Assembly: GCA_963971575.1 (NCBI GenBank)
Contig: OZ020622.1
Coordinates: 30,596,301-30,660,300 of the forward strand
DNA from: Liopterus haemorrhoidalis
Taxonomy: Eukaryota; Arthropoda; Insecta; Coleoptera; Dytiscidae
Direction: 5' to 3'
DNA: 64,000 bases
The notes under the pieces were generated by a model. That model was not told the DNA's origin and did no database searches. It saw only the letters and a list, made by a program, of their open reading frames with translations. This document shows positions 34,164 through 44,289 of this stretch, piece by piece (position 1 is the stretch's first letter; every line of letters starts with the position of its first letter). Made by a program: the position numbers and the translations under genes.

Positions 34164-35272
34164 GCACGCGTGCTGGTGGCCGCACCGCACGCTACATCAC
34201 TCGTACTATATCGCATGATCCGTGCCGACCCTCGGAAACCGCTAATCCATTTAATCCGCGCATTTATAGCGTTTTCTTATAAAATTTCTATAAATGGGCG
34301 GAGCTTAATTTCTCATTGGCTCGAACTGTTCCCCTTCCACTAAAATCATGTTATTACGCAGTTAGAACGTATAAATACAGATAGCAAAGCTTCGCAAGCT
34401 ACCAGTTCTCGGACTGGTCTCCTCTCGCTCACTGCGGGAACACTCGCTCTCTGTGGGTGCAACAAATCTCGCTCACTGCGGGATCACTCGCTCTCTGTGG
34501 GTGCATCGTATCAACAGCAAATCTCGCTCACTGCGGGATCACTCGCTCATTGCGGGTGCGTCGAGTCGTCGTTATAAAGAATTTAATACACTCACGCACC
34601 GTTATTCTCAGCCAGTCATGTTCGCTCTACGCGGACCAAACTCCACCGCCTCCAGAGGTCACTTCAGCCGCCCCCGACTCACACTAGTCGTGTGGGGGCT
34701 CAAACTCAACGGCGCTTAGGCCCCGTTCCAACGCGAGATGTTTCACGGCGTCACCGCCGCTCCTTGCCGCCCTCCGGCACTACAAGATTTCCAAATATCA
34801 CTTCTAATCGCCACCAATGTCCACGACGGACATCATCATCATCGCCGCGACGCCAACCGTCCATGTTGGACGTTGCCGCTCACCACGACGCCTGCCGTCG
34901 CCCACAACGACGCTCGCCGTCCTTTCTCAAATCCTTTCACAATCATATCCAAAATAAACATGTATTTCTTTTATATTATTCTATATTGTTAAATCTTTCA
35001 TTGTTATGTTTCATCATTGTTATTTTCTCGTTCAATAAATGTCTAAATCCATACTTTTGTGTATCATTTAGCTGCAACCTCATTATACGTTTTCAGAGAG
35101 GGTTTATTAGGTTCACCAGCTCTTCAAGCTAGCTGCATATTGGGCTCGTCGCCGACTGAGCGATACCTGGGCCCAGTGTTTACGGGTGAGACGAGAGGGA
35201 ACTGCACCCCTTCTCTCGACTCTCACGGCGGTAGGGATCTCTGGACCTCTTCCGAGGCCCCTCCCCGTAACA
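34149..35272 (+). mobile_element. Solo LTR (1.12 kb), gypsy-like
   Basis: TGTTACCGCGCG at the start and CCCCTCCCCGTAACA at the end, giving inverted TGTTAC/GTAACA. The 4-bp duplication TTTG flanks it (34145-34148, 35273-35276). It contains a TATA-like GTATAAATACAG near 34369, three 45-55-bp direct repeats starting CTCGCTCACTGCGGG (34426-34565), and a polyadenylation-type CAATAAAT near 35034. No internal retroelement genes, hence a solo LTR from recombination. The 4-bp duplication favours gypsy over BEL/Pao or copia. Confidence 0.8.
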
Positions 35273-35702
35273 TTTGTATTATAAAAATAATGTTACAGTT
35301 TTTCATGTTCCTGTTTCATGTTCCATCCTGTTAATTGTAAAATGTACATTAATAATAAATATGATTTGATTTCGTTTCATAATTATATGCACATCGTTTA
35401 AATTTACACATGTCACAGTTACAGTTTAATGATCTATGTTATATTTAGCTTTAAAAATAACTATATCTGCACAAATTTTGCATCAAAATGTTTTATTATA
35501 TTTTAGACAGATTCTTCGGAAAATGGAATTACCCCCCCCCCCTAGCGGAATTTCTGGCTACGCCCCTGACTTAGAACCTAAGCCTATACCCTCACTATAA
35601 GTTAGTTAGTTTTTTTTTTTCGTATATCGGGTTCTACTTGTATTACTATTATTATATCTCTAACCTTAACAATAGCAAAAGCGCAGACATCTATGATATT
35701 AA

Positions 35703-36462
35703 GGCGGCGCACAACCCTATAGTTCTCAATACCTTTTTATACAAAACTAATAATCGGAAATAAAATTAATAACAATCTATATATCAAAATTTGCAGCGAA
35801 TTTTTCTCTATCTAATAGGATGTTTTTAATTGTAGAAAAAAACTGTTATGTAATTGTAATTAAGCAAATTGCGTAATAGACGCCATCTTGTAAACCAATC
35901 GACGAATATTTGCGTACGATGCGGCAAATTGTAGGTAAAGCTTCCTTCTACATATATGTTTTAAGCTATTTCGCTCTTTTGTGAAAACTATATATAGTTA
36001 TTGTACTTGGTAATCTATTTTTGCCGCCATCTTAAATCTGCCGTGGTTCTCAAAACAGGTGTAACGAGTAAAAATGATTTAATATTTGTGAAGAATACGT
36101 TTACCAAGTGGGATTCCATTATAATCAAGTATAATATTTTTCGACGAAGGTTCTCAACCATAAGAATCAAGTCGAAATTTTTTTTGACGTATTATTTGAA
36201 CATTTCTACACAAAACTATGTAAATAAAAAATCATTCGAAACCCGCAAATAGATTTAAAAAATTACAGAACAATATCGCTGATGTCTATTTTTAAGTTAT
36301 TGAGCGATAATATTTTTACAATAAATGTTTCTACAATTAAAAATATCTTATTAGATAGATAAAAATTTGGTGCAAAATATGATGTATAGATTGATACTAA
36401 TTCTATTTCAGATTGTTAGTTTTGTATAAGAAACTGGTAACCTCTGGGGGTTATACGCAGCC
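35703..36462. mobile_element. 760-bp TIR element flanked by TTAA
   Basis: TTAA at 35699-35702 and 36463-36466. Terminal sequences GGCGGCGCACAACCC and the inverse GGCTGCGTATAACCC, with inverted similarity continuing for about 130 bases (ATACAAAACTAA; TAGATAGAYAAAAATT). TTAA suggests piggyBac-like mobilisation. A short ORF at 36001-36252 has no family resemblance. Confidence 0.65.
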
Positions 36463-37479
36463 TTAAGGTAACTCTACTCAAGTCGACAGCAGAATTTATT
36501 TCCCAACTTTTAGTTAATATAACAAATTGTTCGTTAGAAACAGGTATATTTCCATTGAAATGTAAACGATCCCTCTAATTTTAGGCCGACAGAAATTATG
36601 CCTGTTTTTTCTAAACTGTTTGAAACGGCTTTAAAAAACAGCTAATAGTTTTTTAAATAAAAACAACTTGTTAACAGTTAGTCAGTATAGGTTCAGATCT
36701 AATTTGTCCTCCATGAAGGAAACTACTGCGTTGTTTGCCGACGTGATGGTGGGATTGGAAAATGGTTTTCACGTTCCAGCCACTTATTGCTACCTTACCA
36801 GAGTATTTGACTGCGTGTCACACGACATTCTTTGCAACAAACACGTGCGCTATTCAGTTCAATGCATTTAGTATCATTCAAACCTTTTTAGCTAATAGGA
36901 CGCAAGCCATCTATTATAATGGAAGCATGTCTGAAATTTGTGGTCTTGAAGTAGATGTTAGACAAGGAACAATAATTGGGCTGTTGCTATTTATACTGTA
37001 CATTTATGCAGGGATGGGGAGTCGGAGTCGGGAGTCGGGAGTCGAGGAGTCGAAGCTTTTTGGAGGAGTCGGAGTCGGGTGTCGGAAAAAGTTATCGACT
37101 CCCGACTATGTAATCAAAGACATATTTATCAAGGATGAGAACAATCCGAAAACGAAAGTAAAATACCATACTACCAGAATTTTTTAAAGTACGGAATCAG
37201 GAACGACATTTTTTCTCTGTTCATGAACGAAAATGAAATTAAAAATATTCAATTCCGATTTCCTTCACGCTTTCCAGTTAAAAATTTAATTAATTTTTAG
37301 TCATATCTAATTTTTCTTTTTCTGTATACTTTGTTTATTATGTTAAAACGAAACTAAACTGGATTTTTATTTTCTCAAGTTGTAACGGGCTTTGTGATTA
37401 TTTTATGTTTCATGTTGGCAGCTAGAATTTATGTCAAAAGAAAAAAGTGACATGTTATGAAAAATAAAGTATAGTCTGT

Positions 37480-37610
37480 TCCAAACGATTAGGCGGAACT
37501 AGATTTTCGGTTAGTTCCGCCTAATCGTTTGGAACAGACTAACCGAAAATCAGACTAACCGAAAATCTAGTTCCGCCTAAACCAAAGGAACAGACTTTAT
37601 ATAAAATACA
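37480..37610. mobile_element. CAGTCTGTTCC-family MITE, rearranged copy
   Basis: AGTCTGTTCCAAACGATTAG followed closely by its inverse and a further GAACAGACT, so the termini are present but most of the interior is missing. Confidence 0.65.
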
Positions 37611-37736
37611 AAACAATTTTTTTTTAAACTAATATATTTGAAAATTTGTATTAAAAATGACTCAATAGTCAAGATGAAATGAAAATGACATTTTATAAAA
37701 ACAGCTCACCCAAACCCAAGATATTTAATGTAAGTA

Positions 37737-37918
37737 TAGTCTGTTTCTTTGGTTTAAGCGGAATTAGATATCGAAATCTATAAACTTTTAAGGATTGAAT
37801 GAAGCTTTGTATCATTTTGTTTAACAAAAGCCCACTTTGATAGTTAAAAAGTGAACTCGTGATAAATTAAGAAAATAAAAATTCCATTTAGTTCCGCTTA
37901 AACATTTGGAATAGACTT
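37737..37918. mobile_element. CAGTCTGTTCC-family MITE, diverged copy
   Basis: Left end AGTCTGTTTCTTTGGTTTAA with GCGGAATTAGA; right end TAGTTCCGCTTAAAC..GGAATAGACT. Same family as 21729-22134, and related to the scrap at 19540-19695. Confidence 0.65.
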
Positions 37919-38272
37919 TACAATTTACCAGTGAAAGGAGTCGGGAGTCGGAGTCGGAGTCGGAGTCGATTTTCGAAAATACCGACTCCGGAGTCGAGAG
38001 TCGGGAGTCGATAATTTTTCTGTCGACTCCCCATCCCTGCATTTATGACCTCCCAAAAAAATATTGAAGAAGTTCTGTTTGAAGTCACGATTTTATTAGA
38101 GTTATATCTACCAAAATAGTGTATAAGGTAATACAATTTATAATCGAATCAAGACAAAAAGGAAATAAATGATAGAAAATCGAGTTTGTCTCGGTCAAAC
38201 CAGGACCTTAGATTGCGATTTGTTTTATTATTTTGTAAGTTTTTATCATTTTTATTTTTAGTAAAAATCAAA

Positions 38273-41200
38273 ATGCCTACTGAAAATTTTAAGAACGCAC
38301 GTGCAAAATATCAGAATGTGGGTACACAGTATATTGGAGGGGTATCATACAATATTTGGATATATATAGGTGTTGTTGTCCTACTAGGGGTTGGTATATA
38401 CTGTAAGTATCAACTAGAGCTGCGTTCAGAGCTCTAAATTTAATACGTTGTATGTTGTCGATTGTGGATAATTTTCTTAACTTTGTAGTTAGTAAATAAA
38501 TGATAGTAAATTATTATATGAGCAATTATGACAACCATTATTCATTAAGATGACGTTTGAGCCCACGAGCCGCAGGCGAGTGGCGCAAATCATCTGAGTG
38601 AATCATGGCCGTAATCGCGAATGTAATACCTACTATACTTTTTCCACACCTATTAACACGTTGACTGCCAAGGCAAGATTCATGATTCTTGTCTCAGAAG
38701 TCAATTACATAGAGCCATATTATATTATTATGTCAATGTACTACAAGTAATCTCGTAGTCGGCGTCCTGGGCAAGAACGCTAACTACGATAAAACTCGTA
38801 ATTGGCAATCAACGTGTTAAACAAATAAATTAGACTAAAAATTGATAATTTTAATGGAAGTGATAGCGTCATCCATGTTGCCTGCTAGCACTACAGTTTT
38901 GGCCCCTCCCATTGTCCCAATCAAATATGATTGGATCAGCGAGAGTGATTTATGGATATGTAGGTTTGTGATTGGCCGTAAACAGTGAATTATGAAACCA
39001 TAATTCACTGTAGTTATTTATGAGTACAATTTTTCACGAAAAAAGCTAATAATTGCAATATAATTAAATAGGTGTGGAAAAAATAAATAATAGGTTCCCA
39101 GCGCCTAGAGCTGTCTGCACAATATCGGAAGATAAAAATCCGAAGGAGGCGGGAGGTATCGAACCAGCGTCCCTGTGCTCCGTAGGCAACCGTCTTACCA
39201 CGGAGCCACGGCTAGCCTAGTTGTAGTTAGTGGGTTGTTTTAATGAGACAGACATATAAACACATTGGCTATCTCACTCTATACCGGGAAGAACGTTTAC
39301 ATTAGGCGTTTACGTTTAGTCAATCTAAAATAGCTCAGATTGATCTGGTGATGTCACAAGCTTAGTCGGATTGCTCAGATTTTGTTAACACTTTTCGTAA
39401 AGAATTTAAGTCTGAAGTTAAGACGTAACGCCTGATGGCGGTGGCGCTAAATACAATTGTCACATTTATGTCATTGTTTACAAGTGTTACTGCGTATTGT
39501 TTTATAAATATGAGCTATCACAAACAGCACGTATTTCCTCCATTTTGTTAGGTTACGTTTACTGATGTTTACCATATGTTTACATCACTTTTCATCTGAC
39601 TGCAAGATTCAACTTACCCGCGCTAACCCCCACCACCAATTAATCCTAGTAATCCGGCTAGATCATCAGATTGATTTGAAATGCTCGGATTGCTCCAGCG
39701 GATTAATCGGATTGATTCAAAATAATCTAATGTGTACGCTCCGACTGACTTTACGAACGGATCGGGAGCACTCGGATCGCTCGGATTAATCTGACTGACT
39801 AAACGTAAACGCCTATTTAATACTTATGTAAAGACATAACCTATCAAAATGTCATCGCGCCGATTACAACAAATCTAGCCCAAAACAGTAAATATGATCA
39901 ATTTAGGTTATTAGGTTAGGTTTAGTTAGTAAAAATCTATAAATTAAATTATATTATAAGCCACTTCATAATCATTTTTATTCTCAACTGGGTCCATTGT
40001 TTAAATATATAGGTAAATGACAAAATAAATCAAATATGAACTCACTTTAAATGAGCTTCATTTAACGGTCAAAACAAAACGAGCATGTTTAAACAGGATC
40101 GCTAAGCTTCGGCAGTTCCCTCACTTTCCAAAAAAATTAAAAACAAAAGCTTTTAATTTGAAATTCTTACAATTGATTTACTATATCTTAAAACATACAT
40201 ACGTTTGAATTAAAATTACAAATGAAATACAAATAAAAGTATCGATTTTTAAAAGAAAAGCAGTGATTTTATTTTGATAGTTATTCTTTCAAATCACAAC
40301 TACTTTATTTTTAACATACGCTTCAAGTGTAAATGCTCTTTATCATGGTGGTGTAACTCGTATATACAAAATTCCCAACTATTAGTTCAAGGTCCAAAAC
40401 ATATTATCGCTGCAGTCGCCTAATTTGAAAAATATTCCGTTAATTGCTGTGCCGGCCACATACCAGATACGTCACAATACGTCGGCCATTCTTGTTTGAG
40501 TGTTAGTTGAGAGAAGAGTTCCAACAGTTATTACAAGTTCATACAGTTCTGTTATTTGTGAAAAGTATTTATTTACAAAGCCGTAAATATGCAATGTAGT
40601 ACAAAAACACTTAGAATTTGCTGTGTACCGGGGTGCAAAGATTTAACATCTACTCGTCACCGGTTTCTAAAACGTGAACCTGATGTTTTTAATGTTTGGG
40701 TGAATCGTGTAAAACATCCCAAATTTGCAAATCTTTAATCCGAGGACATCTACAAAGCCTATTTAATTTGCGACAGGCATTTTTCAGAAGATTGCCATGT
40801 GCCAAATATGTAGCAAGTTTAAAGAATTTGTGTTTAATGATCTAGATCAGTGGTTCTTAATTCGGGGTGCGTGATGCTCCTGAGGGTGCTAGTGAGAGCT
40901 TTATTTAAACTTCTTATATAGCATATATATGTTATCTTAAAAAATGTATTTTTAAAAATTTATTATGGGTGAAAGAACACATTTTGAGATTTTAAGGGAT
41001 GTCAACATCTGAAAGGTTAAAAACCACTGATCTAGATCATTTAACAGGGAATCAGAATAGTTAACAAGTTTTTAATCTTATTTATTTGAGGCTGTTTAAG
41101 TGTTTATCCATTTTTACTTGCTATTTTATATATACAGTGGAAATCGTTTAACACGAAACTATGTGGACCGAAATAATTTGGAAAGTGTAAATTTTTTGTT

Positions 41201-42460
41201 AGTTCGAGATGTGAAATCTTTTCGTGTTAAGTGATTTTTGTATCGTGTGAAAAGAAAATAAATGTATGTAATTAAATAGTATTTTGCCTGGACCAGAAAA
41301 TTATTTCGTGTTAACTGATTTTTCATGTTAAGCGTTTTCGAGTTTTATATATATATATATTTTAATCACATGTTACCTTTATACAATAATGTAAAATAAA
41401 TGGATCGTATAATGATAGATGTAAAATGTAAAAATTGGTTAAAATATAAGTATATTCATGATTTGATGTTTTTTTTATATACATTTTTGAAATAAATTTT
41501 GTTTGAAGTATACATATTTGATTATGTATACATGATACTTAAAAATTTACAGTATTTATACTGTTCATTTTTTAGAATCATGTATACATAATCAAATATG
41601 CATACTTCAAACAAAAAATATCGAATATTTTAAATATTGAATGGTACAACTGATTCAAATTTCCCGCGTTACTTGTTTAGTTCTAAGTCCTAAAACCATT
41701 GTCGCTTTAAAACAGTTGGGGAACTTTCAATATGGGAGATGGCCTTCTAGATAACCCTTTTCTATGGCTCTTTATATGAAAGTGAGTACTTTTATTTTAA
41801 TGTCAGTTCTTTTAAGATAATAGTTTTTGTATTTAGAATAAAAACTCATATCAAAAGTAAAATCAAGAGCATATTTTAAAAGTACAAAAACACGATATCT
41901 TTTGATTTTACCTGCAATTTCATTAGAATGAAAGTAAACACTATTAATATGAAATCAAAAACTAGTGTTTTTAATATTAAAGTATACATTTCTTTCAGTG
42001 CAGAAATAAAAAGACGATAATAGATAATAAACATTTTACGAAGCCCGCGTAGTTGGTGTAACGACAGACAGATGTCGCACTATTCGTAACTCACTAATTT
42101 CTTTAAGCTGTAAACGCTACGTCGAACGTTAGAACAATCTATAAAACATACATCCACAACGTACAGTCTATATTTTATTAATTTAAAGAGCTCTGAACGC
42201 AGCTTAAGTTAACTATTTAAGTAAGTTTAATAAATATAATTGTAGACACATCAGGAGATCATATTACTAACGCTGGAAATATGATTAACGTTAAGGATGG
42301 AAACATAGTAGGAAACCGCATCAATCAAGGTAGTCCAACTGAAAAAAAGGCTGACGACTCCAGTAATGATAATTCTGAATTATTAAATCAGTTCAAAAAA
42401 GAAGCTGAAAAGGAAATTAAAAGACTACAAGAAGAACGTGGCAAGAAAGTTGACTTATAA
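38273..42460 (+). CDS. Two-exon gene for a small single-pass membrane protein (hypothetical)
   Basis: Exon 1 is 38273-38402 and exon 2 is 42246-42460, a predicted 114 residues. Exon 1 ends at donor ACT|GTAAGTAT; exon 2 follows acceptor AATATAATTGTAG. The phase-1 join keeps the frame. The product has a short polar N-terminus (MPTENFKNARAKYQNVG), one hydrophobic helix (IWIYIGVVVLLGVGIY, residues about 28-43), a Gly/Asn-rich stretch (GDHITNAGNMINVKDGNIVG), and a charged, probably helical C-terminus (LLNQFKKEAEKEIKRLQEER). AATAAA at 42520 could serve polyadenylation. I do not recognise the family. Most of the 3.8-kb intron is one TIR element. No upstream exon was found; the ATG at 38273 is the first well-placed start. 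Confidence 0.6.
39075..39222 (-). mobile_element. tRNA-derived SINE
   Basis: Minus strand: box A-like TGGCTCCGTGGTAAGACGG and box B-like GGTTCGATACCTCCC with tRNA spacing, followed by GCGCTGGGAACC and a short AT-rich tail. The acceptor stem is not intact. Different family from the SINEs at 12822 and 22182. Confidence 0.7.
39305..39813. mobile_element. 509-bp MITE
   Basis: Ends GGCGTTTACGTTTAGTCA and TGACTAAACGTAAACGCC, flanked by TA (39303-39304, 39814-39815); ATT on both sides is an alternative reading. The interior is rich in CGGATTGCTC/GATTGATT variants. Confidence 0.85.
40589..40813 (+). pseudogene. THAP-domain protein, one internal stop
   Basis: A complete THAP zinc-finger layout of about 74 codons: CCVPGC (C-x4-C), RHRFLK, VWVNRV (invariant Trp), LICDRHFSEDCHVPN (C-x2-H followed by the VP motif). 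A TAA at 40736-40738 interrupts it and TAG follows at 40811. A THAP domain binds DNA site-specifically and often sits at the N-terminus of P-type transposases, so this is probably the remnant of the transposase of the surrounding 38418-42204 element. No catalytic region was found downstream. Confidence 0.75.
40848..41029. mobile_element. 182-bp hAT MITE
   Basis: CAGTGGTTCTTAA and TTAAAAACCACTG ends with the 8-bp palindromic duplication ATCTAGAT (40840-40847, 41030-41037). Confidence 0.9.
41139..41354. mobile_element. Pogo/Tigger-like MITE, diverged
   Basis: CAGTGGAAATCGTTTAACAC at the left; the right end reads inverted AAAACTCGAAAACGCTTAAC. TA lies on the left flank. Internal copies of CGTGTTAA support a Tigger-type origin. 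Confidence 0.5.
41498..41620. mobile_element. Short palindromic MITE
   Basis: GAAGTATACATATTTGATTA and its inverse (two mismatches in about 39 bases per arm) around a 40-base centre. Confidence 0.6.
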
Positions 42461-42599
42461 TTGGTAAAAATTAAAATTAATAAGCAAATATAAGTGTTAC
42501 CAATATTAGAAATGTATGAAATAAAAAAATATATTATTCAAATGATAAGTTATATGTTTCAGTTTCAAGTAGAACAAAATATTCGTTTCTTTATTCTAA

Positions 42600-43965
42600 A
42601 CAGCTCTTTTGTATATATAATCCTTTATTTCCCCTCGACCTTTCGGTGTTTAAGGTATTGACTACAATTACAAAACATATCATATCTCATATCAACATCC
42701 CAACGTCATACTAACCTAACATTAACATTACATTACATTACAGTACTATTTATTTTATTCCATTCTCTTCCCTTCCAACCATTTCTTCACCCCTCCTCCT
42801 ATGTCCCTTCCTTCCTCCCCATTCCCAGGTAACCTCAGCCCCCTTCCTTCCTTCCTTTTCCCCCCTTCTGCTTCCCACCGGGATTCTTCCTTCTTTCCTT
42901 TACAGCTTCGTGTTATCCTTCCCCAATCTTATGATTTCTTCTTGCCTCCAATTCCCTCGTCCACCTCTCCCCCTTCCATCTTCGTGCAACAGGTCTAATG
43001 TATTCCCCGACCACACTGTCATATCCCTACACCTCTTCGCGAGGTACTCTATATCTTCTCCCTCTTCCCCGCACATCCAGCACATCTTATCCTCCTGTTT
43101 CCTCCAATATCTATTTCCTCTCTCTTCATTCCTGTACCTTAGCCTTGCAATCCTCCTAACCCTCCCTCCTGACCTTCCTCTTTCTCCCTTCAAGTAGCTT
43201 GGTACCCCTATAGTACTGACCTCCTTATATCTCCCTGCGCTCCTTGATTTGTCTATTCTGACTGTCCTTTCTTGCTCCCCCACTTCCTTATCCCTGTTCC
43301 ACATCTCCTCAATCACGCTTATCCGTTCATTTCTTCTCCTTTCCACGTCTGTCGCATTCACTCCGCATCTCCAGTAATACTCCTTTCTCATCTCCCCCCA
43401 TGCGTACCATCTTCCTTTCTGTTCCTCTCTGGATCTTTCCTCCCAGCATTACCTCATTATTCTTTTGTCTGTTTCTCTTCTAACTTTCTCCTTGTGCTTA
43501 ACCGCCCTCTTTCCTGTGCCCACTTTCATCTTATCTCTTTTTAGTTCCTCTCTTACAATATACCCTGGTGTTCTATCTACCCCTAAGATCCATCTCAAAT
43601 ACCTCTCCTGTACTCGTTATAACTTCTCCCATTCCTTCCATCCCCATATTTCCAGCCCATATAGCAGGATGTTCTTCACCACGGCGTCAAACACCATCTC
43701 CTTTTAATATCATCGTTGAACTTCCTCTCTCATATACTCCACAGCCTCCCCATGACTACTCTTGCCTTCTTTACTATTTCCCTTATGTTCAGCCCCATTA
43801 TTCCTGGCTAGTACATAACCCAGATATTTTAAACTCTTCACCTCTTCTATTTCTCTGCCTCCCTATTCCCACAGAAGAAAGAAGATACTTTCTTCTCCCT
43901 CCTCCTTTACCGAATACCATTACCTTCGTCTTATCCCTGTTTACTTTTAGTTTTTTTTCTTTTGA
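42600..43965 (-). pseudogene. 5'-truncated LINE with C-terminal zinc knuckle
   Basis: The minus strand gives, from 43960 down, KLKVNRDKTKVMVFGKGGG, then LYGLEIWGWKEWEKL, VQERYLRWILGVDRTPGYIV, REELKR, and finally RIARLRYRNEERGNRYW and CWMCGEEGEDIEYLAKRC (42900-43391). This is the RT thumb and the C-terminal CCHC-type knuckle of a non-LTR retrotransposon family common in insects. The plus strand is strongly CT-rich as a result. A few frameshifts; the catalytic motifs lie beyond the truncation point. The 3' end at the left has ACATTACATTACATTAC. Confidence 0.75.
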
Positions 43966-43969
43966 ATAT

Positions 43970-44275
43970 ATTTTTGATGTTAAGTAAATAATAAGTGAGA
44001 TACTCGGTTTATAGGTACCTTTCCCCATAGCTCCCCAAATATATGGTTTATTAAAAATTGCATTGAAAAGAGAGAAATGGTTTCTTTTCTCACATACATT
44101 TTTGCTGTAAAGTAAATGATAAATTTCAACCTTATATGTAACATTGAAGAGAATACAAAAATGTTTCCTTATTAACATTTTTGATGTAAAGTAAATAATA
44201 AGCGAGATATTTCAAGATTTTAGTTTCAAGGAGTACCCCCGTAACTCCCCAAATATTCATTTAAGGACTATCATA
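43970..44275 (+). repeat. Degenerate direct repeats
   Basis: Three units with TTTTTGATGTAAAGTAAATA, ATAAGNGAGATATTT and CCCCGTAACTCCCCAAATA. Same family as 3540-4060 and 46210-46310. Confidence 0.55.
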
Positions 44276-44289
44276 AGAATTCTACATCA

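Larger units (their letters stand above)
31828..35568 (+). mobile_element. hAT transposon (3.7 kb with insertions)
   Basis: Ends CAAGGGCGTAGCCAGA and the inverse of CAGGGGCGTAGCCAGA, with the 8-bp duplication ACTTAGAA (31820-31827, 35569-35576). It encodes a hAT C-terminal domain (33482 on) and carries a second hAT element and a solo LTR. It is itself inserted in the pogo-like element. Confidence 0.9.
30921..35640. mobile_element. Pogo/Tigger-like element holding nested insertions
   Basis: Ends CAGGTAGTGAAACTCGATAT and the inverse of CAAGTAGAACCCGATATACG, flanked by TA on both sides (30919-30920, 35641-35642). CGATATACG-type termini with TA duplication are typical of pogo/Tigger elements. 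Its own sequence is only about 450 bases: 30921-31258, 31772-31819 and 35577-35640. The rest is later insertions. Confidence 0.65.
37009..38039. mobile_element. Non-autonomous hAT element with GGAGTC-rich ends
   Basis: Ends CAGGGATGGGGAGTCGGAGT and CTCCCCATCCCTG, with the 8-bp duplication CATTTATG (37001-37008, 38040-38047). Subterminal GGAGTC/GACTCC repeats lie at both ends. It carries two insertions of the CAGTCTGTTCC MITE family. A partial sister copy lies at 10247. Confidence 0.9.
36475..38100 (+). pseudogene. LINE reverse transcriptase fragment split by a hAT element
   Basis: Jockey/CR1-like RT motifs across frames: QYRFRSNLSS and FDCVSHDIL near 36690-36830, FLANRTQAIYYNG near 36885, then VRQGTIIGLLLFILYIY near 36960-37010. 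After the insertion, DLPK continues at 38046, as expected for LLFILYINDLP. Stops and frameshifts are present and the YADD motif is not reached. 5' and 3' truncated. Confidence 0.7.
38418..42204. mobile_element. 3.8-kb TIR element filling the intron
   Basis: Ends AGCTGCGTTCAGAGCTC and GAGCTCTGAACGCAGCT, starting 15 bases after the splice donor and ending 41 bases before the acceptor. Flanks TAG and TAA resemble a diverged 3-bp TWA duplication. A 213-bp relative at 56650-56862 has TTA duplications. The interior holds a THAP-domain relic, a SINE and several MITEs. Confidence 0.65.

Noticed and set aside
34453..35334. Several Arg/Pro-rich ORFs
   Set aside because: Located within the solo LTR, overlapping in all frames, with no family resemblance; a product of its GC-rich sequence.
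36001..36252. Real small gene inside the TTAA element
   Set aside because: AT-rich, no domain, no splice or polyadenylation context, and it falls within a non-autonomous element.
38221..38262. Tiny 5' intron before the ATG of the membrane-protein gene (GTAAGT..TTTTAG)
   Set aside because: Only about 27 bases long, too short for normal splicing.
42740..43710. Pro/Ser/Phe-rich proteins on the plus strand
   Set aside because: Antisense shadow of the minus-strand LINE; the C-rich composition comes from AG-rich coding on the other strand.
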